Origin: CAVVEQ01 sp963804865
GTDB lineage: Bacteria; Chloroflexota; Anaerolineae; Anaerolineales; Anaerolineaceae
NCBI GenBank assembly: GCA_963804865.1
Contig: CAWDSH010000001.1
Coordinates: 1,612,001-1,676,000 of the forward strand
Reading direction: 5' to 3'
Length of the DNA stretch: 64,000 nt
Positions 30,296-38,539 of the stretch are shown here, one piece after another. The notes beneath the pieces were generated by a model, which saw only the letters and a list, made by a program, of their open reading frames with translations, did no database searches and had not been told where the DNA came from. A program made the position numbers and the translations under genes. Numbering within the stretch: position 1 is the first letter of the stretch; every line of letters starts with the position of its first letter.

Positions 30296-31820
30296 ATGAA
30301 AAAAATCCTTCGCAATTACCATCCCATATTGGTCGCCCTTTACGCCGTATTGGCGTTGATCGCGGTGAATATATCCCAAATGAACCTGGCAGACGGCATC
30401 CGTCCACTGATCGCTGCCCTGCTGCTTAGTTCGTTGATCCTGATCGTTTGTAATCGTGTCATTAAGAATTCAAGCCTGGCGGCCCTGGCAGCCACCTGGA
30501 GCATCCTGTTCATCTTTTTCTATGGTCATATTTACGAGATCTTTGAAAATATGGATGGGGTACTCGGAATTCTCGGGCATCACCGCTACCTGTTACCCAT
30601 CTGGATCGTTCTTTGGATATCAGGAATATGGTTCATCCTCAAAAAAGCTGGGGACGGGAAAAACCTCAATCGAATCCTCAACGGAGTCAGCCTGGCACTG
30701 GTTGCCCTATCTCTGGTGCAGATCGGCTGGTATGAATTCCACGCCTGGCAGCTGAAGCAAATGGAACCCGGGAAAGCCTCCTCCTCACCCACAGCAGTTC
30801 TAAATTCCAATTACAAACCGGACGTCTATTACATTATCCTGGATGGCTACTCGCGGGATGATGCCCTCGCCGCCGCTGGATTTGACAACACCGCATTCCT
30901 CAAGGAATTATCCTCGCTGGGTTTCTATATCGCAAAATGCAGCCAGAGCAATTATGGCGAGACCCCGCTTTCACTATCATCCTCGCTGAACATGGATTAC
31001 ATCGATCAATTTGCCCCCAGTGTGATCGAAGAAAAGGAGAACCCGGTGGCGCTGGCTGCCTATATCCGCCACAGCCGGGTACGGGAGGAATTTAGCCGCC
31101 TGGGTTACCAATTCGTCTCCATGGAATCCGGGGTGCCCTGGGATGAGATCGTGGACGCGGATCTCTACCTGCTCAGCCAGGATCCCGGAAGGTGAGGGAT
31201 TAACCAGGTTCCTGAAGATCTCGGGGTTTGAGATGATCGTCCTGCGCACCACCCTTTTGCGGATCATCATCGAATCCAAGAGCATGTTTCCGGAGCAGAT
31301 CACATCCGTGATCGAAACCCCGGAACAAACACATTACGAGCGGGTGATCTCGATCCTGGAGCAGCTCGAGAACCTGCACACCCTGCCCGGACCCAAGTTC
31401 GTATTTGCACACATCGTCTCCCCGCATACGCCCTATGTCTTCGGACCAGAGGGGGAATTCCTTGTCAGTGAGACGTTTGATCCGGGTTATATCAACAATG
31501 TGCGATATTTAAATGGGCGAGTACTAGAAATAGCTCGCAGCCTGATCGAGAATTCCTCTCACCCACCGCTGATCATCCTCCAGGCTGATCACGGCTCCAC
31601 CTCCGAATTCAAGATGGCCATCCTGAATGCCTATTTCCTACCTTTGGGTGGAGAAGCAGATCTTTATCCCCAAATCACCCCGGTCAACTCATTCCGCATC
31701 ATTCTCAACCGATATTTCGATGGAAGCTACCCCATTCTGCCAGATATCAGTTATTACTCGGTTTATAAAGACGTCTATAATTTCAAGGTAGTTGAATACC
31801 CCTGTAATGCAAGCCATTAG
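30296..31820 (+). CDS. Membrane sulfatase-like (alkaline phosphatase superfamily) protein (one frameshift)
   Basis: About 508 residues. Four or five N-terminal membrane helices (residues ~12-30, 36-55, 62-82, 100-118, 128-150) are followed by an extracytoplasmic domain with 'PDVYYIILDGYSRDD' (metal-binding Asp), 'FVFAHIVSPHTPYVF' and 'LIILQADHGS'. This is the layout of LTA-synthase/phosphoethanolamine-transferase-like sulfatase-fold proteins. One extra C near 31186 (CCC for CC) separates 'YLLSQDP' from 'EGEGLTRFLK'. The substrate is unknown; a lipid-linked or glycan phosphoryl group is the usual type. Confidence 0.7.
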
Positions 31821-31971
31821 CGAAAAATCGCGCTGAAAACCTACGCATCACTAATAATTAAGCAAAGTATCAGGACTTGTAAAACAAGCCAGGCAGAGCT
31901 AATATGAATATTAACAAAATAATTCATAATTGAATTATTATGGCAAGGAATCAGATAGAAGGGGAGGAGAT

Positions 31972-33756
31972 ATGAAGAATTACATGAAAGTAAAACCCCA
32001 AAAATCATCATTGTTATTTTTATTGACAGGTCTGTTGATAATAGTGATTCTGAATGGTTGCGCTGCGAATCACGACTTTTATATTTCTACAAGTGGAGAC
32101 GACAACAACACTTGTATCAGCGCGGAAAAGCCATGCCGGCATATACAGGCAGCAGTCGATCGAGCTTTGAGCCAAGGTGATCGCATATTCATAGCAGCGG
32201 GAACCTATAATGAGCAAGTTTCCATTACTGGGAAAAGCCTCAGTATATCTGGTGATGGAACTGCCAGCACCATCATTTCCGGTGCCGGAATCTGCGGATC
32301 AGGTTCAGCTGCACTCATCAGTGTTTATGGCAACCAGGATATCGCTCCTCAGGTCCATATCAGTAATCTCACCATCAGGGATTGCGCGCGGTGGGCTGGC
32401 AAAAACCGTAATAAAGGCGGTGGGATTGACGTTAGGAATGCCAAAGTCACCTTAAGTGAATTACTGGTGACCGGCAACAAGGCTGATAACGGGGGCGGGG
32501 TTTATTACGAAGGATCCAACGGTGAACTGGTTATCAATTACTCGACGATCACAAATAATACCGCGCTTCGCTTTGGTGGAGGGATCAGCGTACTAGGATC
32601 GCTGGTCATTAACGGCGGTACAGTCATATCAAACAACACCGCAAATGAAGCCGGTGGAGGGATTGAAATCTATGGACATGGAACGATCATGGATACGATC
32701 ATTCGAGATAACCGTGCCAGATTAAAAGGTGGCGGGATTAAAAACAATGCATCCCTCTTGATAATCAATAGTTCCCTCGATGGAAATATCACTGAAATTG
32801 GATCAGGTGGAGGGATCTGGAACAAGGGGTTGGTTGAGATCTTCAGAACGACCATCTCCGACAACCTTGCCAAGGTGGAAGGTGGAGGCATCTACAACCG
32901 AAAAGATATGAACCTGGAGAACACTACTGTCAGCGGTAACATGGCAATTAAAGGTGGTGGAATCTTCAATTCGACGGAAGAGGGAAAGTTATACCTCATG
33001 AATGTTACCGTGGCTGATAATGGTGGAAATGGAATCTTTATTAAAGGAGGCGAAGCCAGTATCTATGATACCCTCGCCGCCTTCAACGATCCTGCCAATT
33101 GCCTGGTTGAATCAACATTCGCCGCTGGTGGAGATATCTCCAGTGACCAATCCTGTCCCGGTTTCATTTACCAATCCGATCCCTTGATCGGTCCACTTGC
33201 CAGCAATGGCGGTTCCACGAAAACGCATGCCCTTCTGCCCGGTTCGCCAGCAATCGATACTGCTGAAATCGGGGATGGATCCATTTTAGAGGATCAACGT
33301 ATGTATCTCCGTCCCCGGGATGGAAACGGCGATGGTAAAGAGGTTAATGACGTTGGCGCGTATGAGTATGACCAGGAAGGAGTGGTGGCAACTCTTGTAC
33401 CCGTAATATATATCCCCCGGACTAACCTCAATTGCCGCACAGGTCCCGGAACCGATTGGAATACCCTGAGTTCTGTCCCGGCAGGTACTAATCTGCCTGT
33501 AGACGGGAAGAATCAAGATGGAACCTGGGTTCGGGTGGTTTTGCCGGATGGGACGATCTGCTGGACGTTCGTTCAGGATGAGATCACCGGGATCGAGGGC
33601 GTACCCGTTCTTCCCGATCCAGAAAAACCATTCCGCCCAACTGAGACCTCCCTCGCACCAAAAAATTGCAGTAAATATGCCGATGAGAAGTCATGTGAGA
33701 GCGCCGATTGTGATTGGGATGATTCTGCTGCTGGACTTCCAGGGCATTGCGAATAA
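31972..33756 (+). CDS. Beta-helix lipoprotein with SH3b domain and Cys-rich tail
   Basis: 594 residues from ATG 31972 (GGGGAGGAG upstream). Lipoprotein signal ending 'VILNGC'. Residues ~35-440 are parallel beta-helix rungs of the 'GGGI-x-N' type and a 'choice-of-anchor Q'-like end ('SPAIDTA', 'DVGAYEY'). Residues ~475-530 form a bacterial SH3 domain ('NCRTGPGTDWNTL', 'WVRVVLPDGTICW'). The last ~30 residues have four Cys ('CSKYADEKSCESADCDW'). It is probably a surface protein that binds cell wall or extracellular glycan. Unlike the paralogues at 1-5638 its frame is intact. Confidence 0.8.
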   Translation: MKNYMKVKPQKSSLLFLLTGLLIIVILNGCAANHDFYISTSGDDNNTCISAEKPCRHIQAAVDRALSQGDRIFIAAGTYNEQVSITGKSLSISGDGTASTIISGAGICGSGSAALISVYGNQDIAPQVHISNLTIRDCARWAGKNRNKGGGIDVRNAKVTLSELLVTGNKADNGGGVYYEGSNGELVINYSTITNNTALRFGGGISVLGSLVINGGTVISNNTANEAGGGIEIYGHGTIMDTIIRDNRARLKGGGIKNNASLLIINSSLDGNITEIGSGGGIWNKGLVEIFRTTISDNLAKVEGGGIYNRKDMNLENTTVSGNMAIKGGGIFNSTEEGKLYLMNVTVADNGGNGIFIKGGEASIYDTLAAFNDPANCLVESTFAAGGDISSDQSCPGFIYQSDPLIGPLASNGGSTKTHALLPGSPAIDTAEIGDGSILEDQRMYLRPRDGNGDGKEVNDVGAYEYDQEGVVATLVPVIYIPRTNLNCRTGPGTDWNTLSSVPAGTNLPVDGKNQDGTWVRVVLPDGTICWTFVQDEITGIEGVPVLPDPEKPFRPTETSLAPKNCSKYADEKSCESADCDWDDSAAGLPGHCE

Positions 33757-33773
33757 AATCTGGATGCTGGAAT

Positions 33774-33801
33774 AAAAAGACCGGGTGCACCCGGTCTTTT
33801 T
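33774..33801. terminator. Bidirectional terminator
   Basis: A 28-base perfect palindrome (AAAAAGACCGGGTG and complement) with A/T tails, placed between the convergent beta-helix lipoprotein gene and the VWA gene. Confidence 0.85.
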
Positions 33802-33816
33802 CATTATCTGCTGATT

Positions 33817-34953
33817 CTATTTCTTCAGCTTGATCCTGCCCGTGGTATCGGGTTTCAATTTGACCCGGCTTTGTTGGGCAGGGATAACTGCTTTTTTGGC
33901 AGATGCCAAGCCGGTTGCAGCCAATTTGTAAAGCAAAGGTGCAAACAGCAGAACCGCAAGCGCGGCCAGCAAACCGAAGAACAGCGGCCAGGAGCCAACC
34001 TTGCCCACTTCCGGTACAAGGCCTCCCGGATTGTACGACGTTCCCGTGCTGCCCGCCTGGCTGCTCAACGAAACGCTGAGGGCGCGATTGACGCCATCTC
34101 TCAAAGCCAGGGGGGATGTGTAGGTGATGGCATATTCATTTTGCAGCCCGCGCTGGTACTGCTCGTAGAGTGCTGCCAATGATTGTTTATCCCGGGCTGT
34201 GCCGTAGAGGCCACCCGCCTGCTGCGCCAGGGACTGCAGCCCTTTTTCATCCAGTGCTGACTGGCTGCCGAGGTTCTCGTTGGGATTGCCCAGGCCGACA
34301 ATGGAGATAGAAAGTCCGCTGGTGCTGATGCCGTCAATAACATTCTGGGATGTTTGTGAGCTGCTGTTATCCAGCCCGTCGGTGAGGGCAATGATCGCCT
34401 TACGACCCGGCATGTCGGCCAGGGTCTGCTCCGCCTGCACGAGGGCATCATACATGGCGGTATCCGAGCTGGTGGTGAGACCATCAATGGCTTCCAGCAT
34501 GGCGGACTGGTCAGCCGTTACCTGCTGGACGAGGTTGACTTCAGTATTGAACGCCATCAGCCCAGTCCGATCGCCAGCGCGCATCTGGTTGACATATTCC
34601 TTCGCCACCTCTTTGGCATGCACCAGTTTATCTTCCTTATCCATGCTGCCGGAAACATCCATCACCAGCATGGTGGTTAATTCTTCAACTTCACCCATGC
34701 CCTGGATGGAATCCGGATCGATGGGCACGCCGTTCTCAGCCAATTGCAGCTGGCTGGGATCAACAGGCAGGGGCTCCCCCTGCGCGTCGGTCACCGAGAC
34801 ATAAACGGTAACGATGGGGAAACGAGAGGTATCCACCTGGGTGATGCGCACCACGGGCTCGGTGGATTGTTCCCGCGTAGTGAAACCGGTGGTCAGGATC
34901 AACGAGACGACGAGCAGGCACCTGGCTAACAAAGAGATTATTCTGATTTTCAT
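33817..34953 (-). CDS. VWA domain membrane protein of the ubiquitin-like operon
   Basis: 378 residues. Signal peptide at residues 1-24, a beta-rich segment, then a von Willebrand A domain (~90-270) with the complete MIDAS start 'VMDVSGSMDKED' and 'ALTDGLDNSSSQ'. One membrane helix is at ~325-345 ('LFFGLLAALAVLLFAPLLY') and a basic tail of ~30 residues ends 'RVKLKPDTTGRIKLKK'. The VWA domain should therefore face outside and the tail the cytoplasm. It is the last gene of the operon, four bases after the FHA gene stop. The tail motif recurs in the E2, E1 and JAMM proteins of the same operon. A metal-dependent adhesion or sensor role is inferred. Confidence 0.85.
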   Translation of the reverse strand: MKIRIISLLARCLLVVSLILTTGFTTREQSTEPVVRITQVDTSRFPIVTVYVSVTDAQGEPLPVDPSQLQLAENGVPIDPDSIQGMGEVEELTTMLVMDVSGSMDKEDKLVHAKEVAKEYVNQMRAGDRTGLMAFNTEVNLVQQVTADQSAMLEAIDGLTTSSDTAMYDALVQAEQTLADMPGRKAIIALTDGLDNSSSQTSQNVIDGISTSGLSISIVGLGNPNENLGSQSALDEKGLQSLAQQAGGLYGTARDKQSLAALYEQYQRGLQNEYAITYTSPLALRDGVNRALSVSLSSQAGSTGTSYNPGGLVPEVGKVGSWPLFFGLLAALAVLLFAPLLYKLAATGLASAKKAVIPAQQSRVKLKPDTTGRIKLKK

Positions 34954-34956
34954 GGT

Positions 34957-35815
34957 TCACCTCTTCTCATGGTAGACCATCTTGGTGTGTCCCATCTGGA
35001 TGGTCTGGCTGTTGCTAAGTGCCGTCTCTTCGACTTTCCTGCCATTGATGAAACGTGCCACCCATGCTGAGATCCTTGAGGTTGAAATGCGTATCCGCGC
35101 CTCTCAGGATGGCATGCTGCGGGGCAATCTCCGGGTCGGGCAGGACGATATCCGCCTTCAGCGAAGAACTGCCGATGAAGGCTGTTGGTCCACCCTTATG
35201 CAGGAATTTATCCAGGATGAACTCGGTGCCCTTAAGCTTGCCGCTGGTCACTTCAAACCACGCGCGTGCCAAAACATAAACGATCAGGGCGATAAAGACG
35301 CCCACACAGGCACCCAGGAGCAGCATACCGGCAGCCTTGCCCAGCAGGGCATTGGACCACCATGCCCGGGAAGCCTCGAGCAGCAAGCCTCCCAGAACAC
35401 CGCCGATCAGGCCACCCAGGGCACTCTTCCATAACTGTGCACCGCCCTTGATACCTCCAGCGGCACCAATCAGAAGACCAAAGATGCCCCAGCCAATCGC
35501 GCGGCTCAGGATATGCCCGCCAAGGACCTGGAACATCCCTTCTGCGATGGGCAGACCAATGGCACCACCAACCATCCCCAGCAGCGCAGTTATGAGCGCG
35601 CTTTGCGCGGCCAGGGGGATATTCTGCGTCAGGGCACCTTCTGCCGCACCGATCAGGGCGCCAAGGCAGAAACCGATCAGTGCTCCGGCAATCACTTCAT
35701 TAAAGTACAGGTTTCGTGTGAAAGAAAGCCCAAGCAGGTTGCTGATCTGCCAGGCGATCAATCCACCGATAGCCCCCAATACAGCATAATAGTATAGTCG
35801 CATGAAGCGGCTCAT
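34957..35815 (-). CDS. Polytopic membrane protein with C-terminal FHA domain (one frameshift)
   Basis: ATG 35815 overlaps the JAMM stop codon (ATGA). Residues 1-185 hold about five Gly/Ala-rich membrane helices. Residues ~190-285 form an FHA domain: 'TAFIGSSSLKADIVLPDPEIAPQHA', then, after removal of an extra T near 35047, 'GGTFINGRKVEETAL' and the end '...YHEKR' at 34957. FHA domains bind phosphothreonine peptides. Here the usual Arg of the 'GRS' motif is replaced ('IGSS') and 'SRxHA' reads 'APQHA', so classic phosphopeptide binding may be altered. It suggests phospho-signalling or scaffold contact at the membrane. Confidence 0.8.
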
Positions 35816-36520
35816 AGTTCAAAACCTCCCTGACTGGCCGGGTGCACCTGCCCGGGCTTAAGATTGCGCCAGAGCATCACGCTGCGCTGATCCCGGCCGG
35901 TCAATTCGTAGAAACCGTAGTATTTGCGGGTATCCAGAGTACCATCTTTAGCCTTGATGAAAAAACCTCCGCTAAAGGAATAGGGTTCGATCACCAGCGC
36001 CACCTGCCAGGGCTGCGGGAAGAAAGTTCTCATGCAGCCAGTGATCCCAGGACGAGAAAAAAACGCCCATGCGCGGGTGGGTATGGAACCATCCCACCAG
36101 CTGCTTACGAGGATAATCATCCTCCAGGATCTGGTTCAGGGAGACCATGGAATCCTGGGTAAAGGTCAGGTAGGTACTTCCGTAACGGGTGTTCTCCGCT
36201 GAAAGCACCGTATCGACCACGATGAAATCGGTGCCGCTCCGCGCATCCCTGCGATATTTACCCAGCAGCCAGCCGCCAGTTTCGTTCTGCAGGTCGGTGC
36301 CGGCAAAGGCACAGGCGCGTATATAAGCGCGTTGGGTAATAAAGACCTGCACGGCGGGCTCGGCTAGTGGGCCGTCCATCTGCATAGGCTGCCAGAGAAG
36401 GGCGCGATTTAAGGGGAGGCGCGCCCGCCTCACGGCAGGTTTCTCTTCGGGGAACAGTCGAATGCGCGGAGCGGCGTTGGGCATGACCTTGATCCTGGGC
36501 AGTTCAGTCTGGCGCTGCAC
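35812..36520 (-). CDS. JAMM/MPN metalloprotease (deubiquitinase-like; one frameshift)
   Basis: About 235 residues, GTG start at 36520 four bases after the Ubl stop. It has the complete JAMM zinc set: Glu80 ('LQNETGGWLLG'), His146 and His148 ('GWFHTHPRMG'), Ser156 and Asp159 ('FFSSWD'). An extra T near 36016 (AACTTTCTTC for AACTTCTTC) breaks the frame; the C-terminus then reads 'PWQVALVIEPYSF...' and ends at 35812. JAMM enzymes cut isopeptide bonds next to ubiquitin-like proteins or process their C-termini. The N-terminus carries two copies of a basic motif ('PRIKVM', 'PRIRLF'). Confidence 0.85.
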
Positions 36521-36524
36521 CAGA

Positions 36525-36791
36525 TCAACCCGCGGTGATATCTGCGGTGATCATCAGCCGGTCATCTACCGGCACGCCAGCGCCTGCCAGGGTTTCGTCC
36601 TCCTGGAGCTCCCGCCCGAGTGCCTTGCTATCGATGCGGTAATTGATCGGGCGTCCATCAGGTCCGGTGACCGGCAGCTCGAGCGAAGTGGTCAGCTCGG
36701 GAAGCAGTTCCTTCACCGGCACATCTTCGGGGATCTCAGCCGTACGGCTTCCGCCCGAAGGCATTACAAGGGTTACAGATTTGTCAGTCAT
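36525..36791 (-). CDS. Free ubiquitin-like protein (YukD/EsaB-like beta-grasp)
   Basis: 88 residues, ATG 36791 after GGAGG. It has the pattern of YukD-type ubiquitin-like domains: 'VTLVMPSGGS' first hairpin, 'DVPVKELLPELT' helix, 'GRPINYRI', and 'DDRLMITADITAG'. It ends exactly at a glycine, as needed for E1 adenylation. It is clearly related along its whole length to residues 1-88 of the neighbouring Ubl-E2 fusion, which continues past the same TAG, so this copy is the likely conjugated modifier. Burial between JAMM and E2 genes supports that reading. No double glycine is present. Confidence 0.85.
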   Translation of the reverse strand: MTDKSVTLVMPSGGSRTAEIPEDVPVKELLPELTTSLELPVTGPDGRPINYRIDSKALGRELQEDETLAGAGVPVDDRLMITADITAG

Positions 36792-36836
36792 GGTTTACCT
36801 CCATTTTTGTTGAATAACGATGAGCCTCTAGAAAGC

Positions 36837-37688
36837 TCATTTGATACGGATGCGCGGTTTGACTTTGGCTGGCGTGCTTTTGAGTTTGACACGCTCTGGC
36901 CGCAGCAGCTCGCGCTTATCCACGGGGAAAATTTTGGGGTGCTTCGCGCGATACGCGCGGCACCACCTGGCTGCTTCCACGTCCCAGGGAAAAGGCGGTT
37001 TGGCGGGATCATCGTGGAAGTTCTTGTATTGCAGCATCTCACCCATCATGATCACCAGGCGGTCCAGGGACCGGCTGGCAGCCCACCAGGCGGCATCGAT
37101 GCACACGCTGCCGTTCTGATGGTTGATATTGGGATGCCAGATGGGCGTCAGCCACTGCAGTCCAGGCCAGCGCTGCGGGTACTGGTTATGCAGGTAGATC
37201 TCCACCCGGTGACGGTTGGAATATACCGGCTCACCGGTGCGGGTGACGCTGGAAATGGATTTGCAGAGATAGGTGATGATATAACGCTCCGGGGGAAGCC
37301 CGGGACGGATGGGTTTGGCTTGCACCTTGATCATGTCACTGCGGGCTGCCAGCTCCTGGATGAGCTGGGCATCGGAACGAAGACGGCGCATGCGCGGGCT
37401 CTCATTGATGCCCATGCGCCCCGCCCCGGCAGTGATATCGGCGGTCAGCATCAGGCGATCATCGCCGGGTATGGCTGCCTCGGAGAGAGTCTCGCTTTCC
37501 CAGAGCTCACGTCCCAGGGCTTTGCTATCCAGGCGGTAGCCCATCGGGCGCCCATCGGGTCCAACGGTGGGAAGCTTCAGCAGCGAGGTCAATTCGGCGA
37601 TGATCTCACGAACAGGAATATCATCGGGAATATCCGCGCGGCGGGCGCCGCCATTGGGCATGACGATGGTAAGAGGTAGATCAGGCAT
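36837..37688 (-). CDS. Ubiquitin-like domain fused to an E2 (UBC-fold) conjugating enzyme
   Basis: 283 residues, ATG 37688 after CGGAGGA. Residues 1-88 are a YukD-like ubiquitin domain ('LTIVMPNGGARRADIP' to 'DDRLMLTADITAG'). After a linker, residues ~105-255 are a UBC fold: 'HRVEIYLHNQYPQRWP', the canonical 'HPN' at 185-187, and the catalytic Cys196 in 'NGSVCIDAAWW'. The flap Trp and downstream helices also fit E2. The C-terminus is a basic tail '...ERVKLKSTPAKVKPRIRIK'. E2 enzymes receive the modifier from E1 as a thioester. The fused ubiquitin domain may recruit E1 or RING non-covalently, or be a fixed substrate. Confidence 0.85.
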   Translation of the reverse strand: MPDLPLTIVMPNGGARRADIPDDIPVREIIAELTSLLKLPTVGPDGRPMGYRLDSKALGRELWESETLSEAAIPGDDRLMLTADITAGAGRMGINESPRMRRLRSDAQLIQELAARSDMIKVQAKPIRPGLPPERYIITYLCKSISSVTRTGEPVYSNRHRVEIYLHNQYPQRWPGLQWLTPIWHPNINHQNGSVCIDAAWWAASRSLDRLVIMMGEMLQYKNFHDDPAKPPFPWDVEAARWCRAYRAKHPKIFPVDKRELLRPERVKLKSTPAKVKPRIRIK

Positions 37689-37717
37689 GCAATCCTCCGA
37701 AAAGTTGATGATAGGTC

Positions 37718-38539
37718 TCAGGCGTTATCATGCGGCACCTGGCAGCGACCGGTGATATCCCAGCAATCCTTGTGGTGATAAGCCTTGCAGATCGGGCAGA
37801 CAACCACGCCGCGCTTATCATGCGGCAATACCGGCTCAAGGCAATATGGACAGCGGCGTTCTTCAAAGCCATTCAGCGTTACCTTTTTCCTGCGAGAACG
37901 TTTCTTGGAACCGGTCACGATCCTGCCGGACGATTTTTTTAACATCGACTTGCTCTTCCTGGTTTTGACCTTTACACTGCCAGGAACAACCCGGTTACCT
38001 GTCCGTCGATGCTGAAATCGCGGCGTGATCTCCCCGGTGGATGCTTCGGGTAATATATATGGCCCATGATCATCAACGGCATCCGTCGCAGATATATTGG
38101 CATCCCAGGTGTTGTTTTTCTTCTGAAAAGCGGTAAGCGCTAATGCAGCAGCCAGAGCGCTCACCGCCACCTGGCTCAATGCATACCAATCGGTAAAGGA
38201 GCGTTCGAAGGTAGCCAATCCAATCACACCATTCGTGATCATCGCGGTGGTCACCATGCCTGCGATGGTGGCGATCCAGGCAGAGATGAGTCTCAAGAGA
38301 GGCGTGCGCTCGCTGAGCAGCACACGGGAAAAGAAACCCGCCACGATGCCAATGGCGATGGCAGCGGCAAAATCATAAATGGTGGCGTCCACCGTCGAAT
38401 TCTTAAAGAAAGGGATCAGCAGCAGCACACCCACGCCGATGGCAGCGGTGATGGTCAGGATCAGGTTGCCGAGCATTTCGGCAAATCCGCTTGCCGACCG
38501 CTTCATCCCGCGTCCAATGGAATCACGCCAGGCAGGCAT
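37718..38539 (-). CDS. Membrane-anchored prokaryotic RING-finger protein (E3-like)
   Basis: 273 residues; ATG 38539 overlaps the E1 stop codon (TGATG). Four membrane helices occupy residues ~22-45, 53-76, 84-108 and 117-137. A basic linker rich in Lys/Arg follows, and the last ~45 residues form a treble-clef RING: Cys-x2-Cys ('CPYC'), 14 residues, Cys-x2-Cys ('CPIC'), His-His, Cys, Cys and His ('HHKDCWDITGRCQVPH'). This matches the Prok-RING_1 pattern. It would place an E3-type ligase domain on the cytoplasmic face of the membrane, next to the E2 encoded immediately downstream. Confidence 0.8.
   Translation of the reverse strand: MPAWRDSIGRGMKRSASGFAEMLGNLILTITAAIGVGVLLLIPFFKNSTVDATIYDFAAAIAIGIVAGFFSRVLLSERTPLLRLISAWIATIAGMVTTAMITNGVIGLATFERSFTDWYALSQVAVSALAAALALTAFQKKNNTWDANISATDAVDDHGPYILPEASTGEITPRFQHRRTGNRVVPGSVKVKTRKSKSMLKKSSGRIVTGSKKRSRRKKVTLNGFEERRCPYCLEPVLPHDKRGVVVCPICKAYHHKDCWDITGRCQVPHDNA

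Noticed and set aside
36462..37679. Plus-strand open frame opposite the Ubl and Ubl-E2 genes
   Set aside because: The minus strand has clear Ubl and E2 motifs; the plus frame has none.
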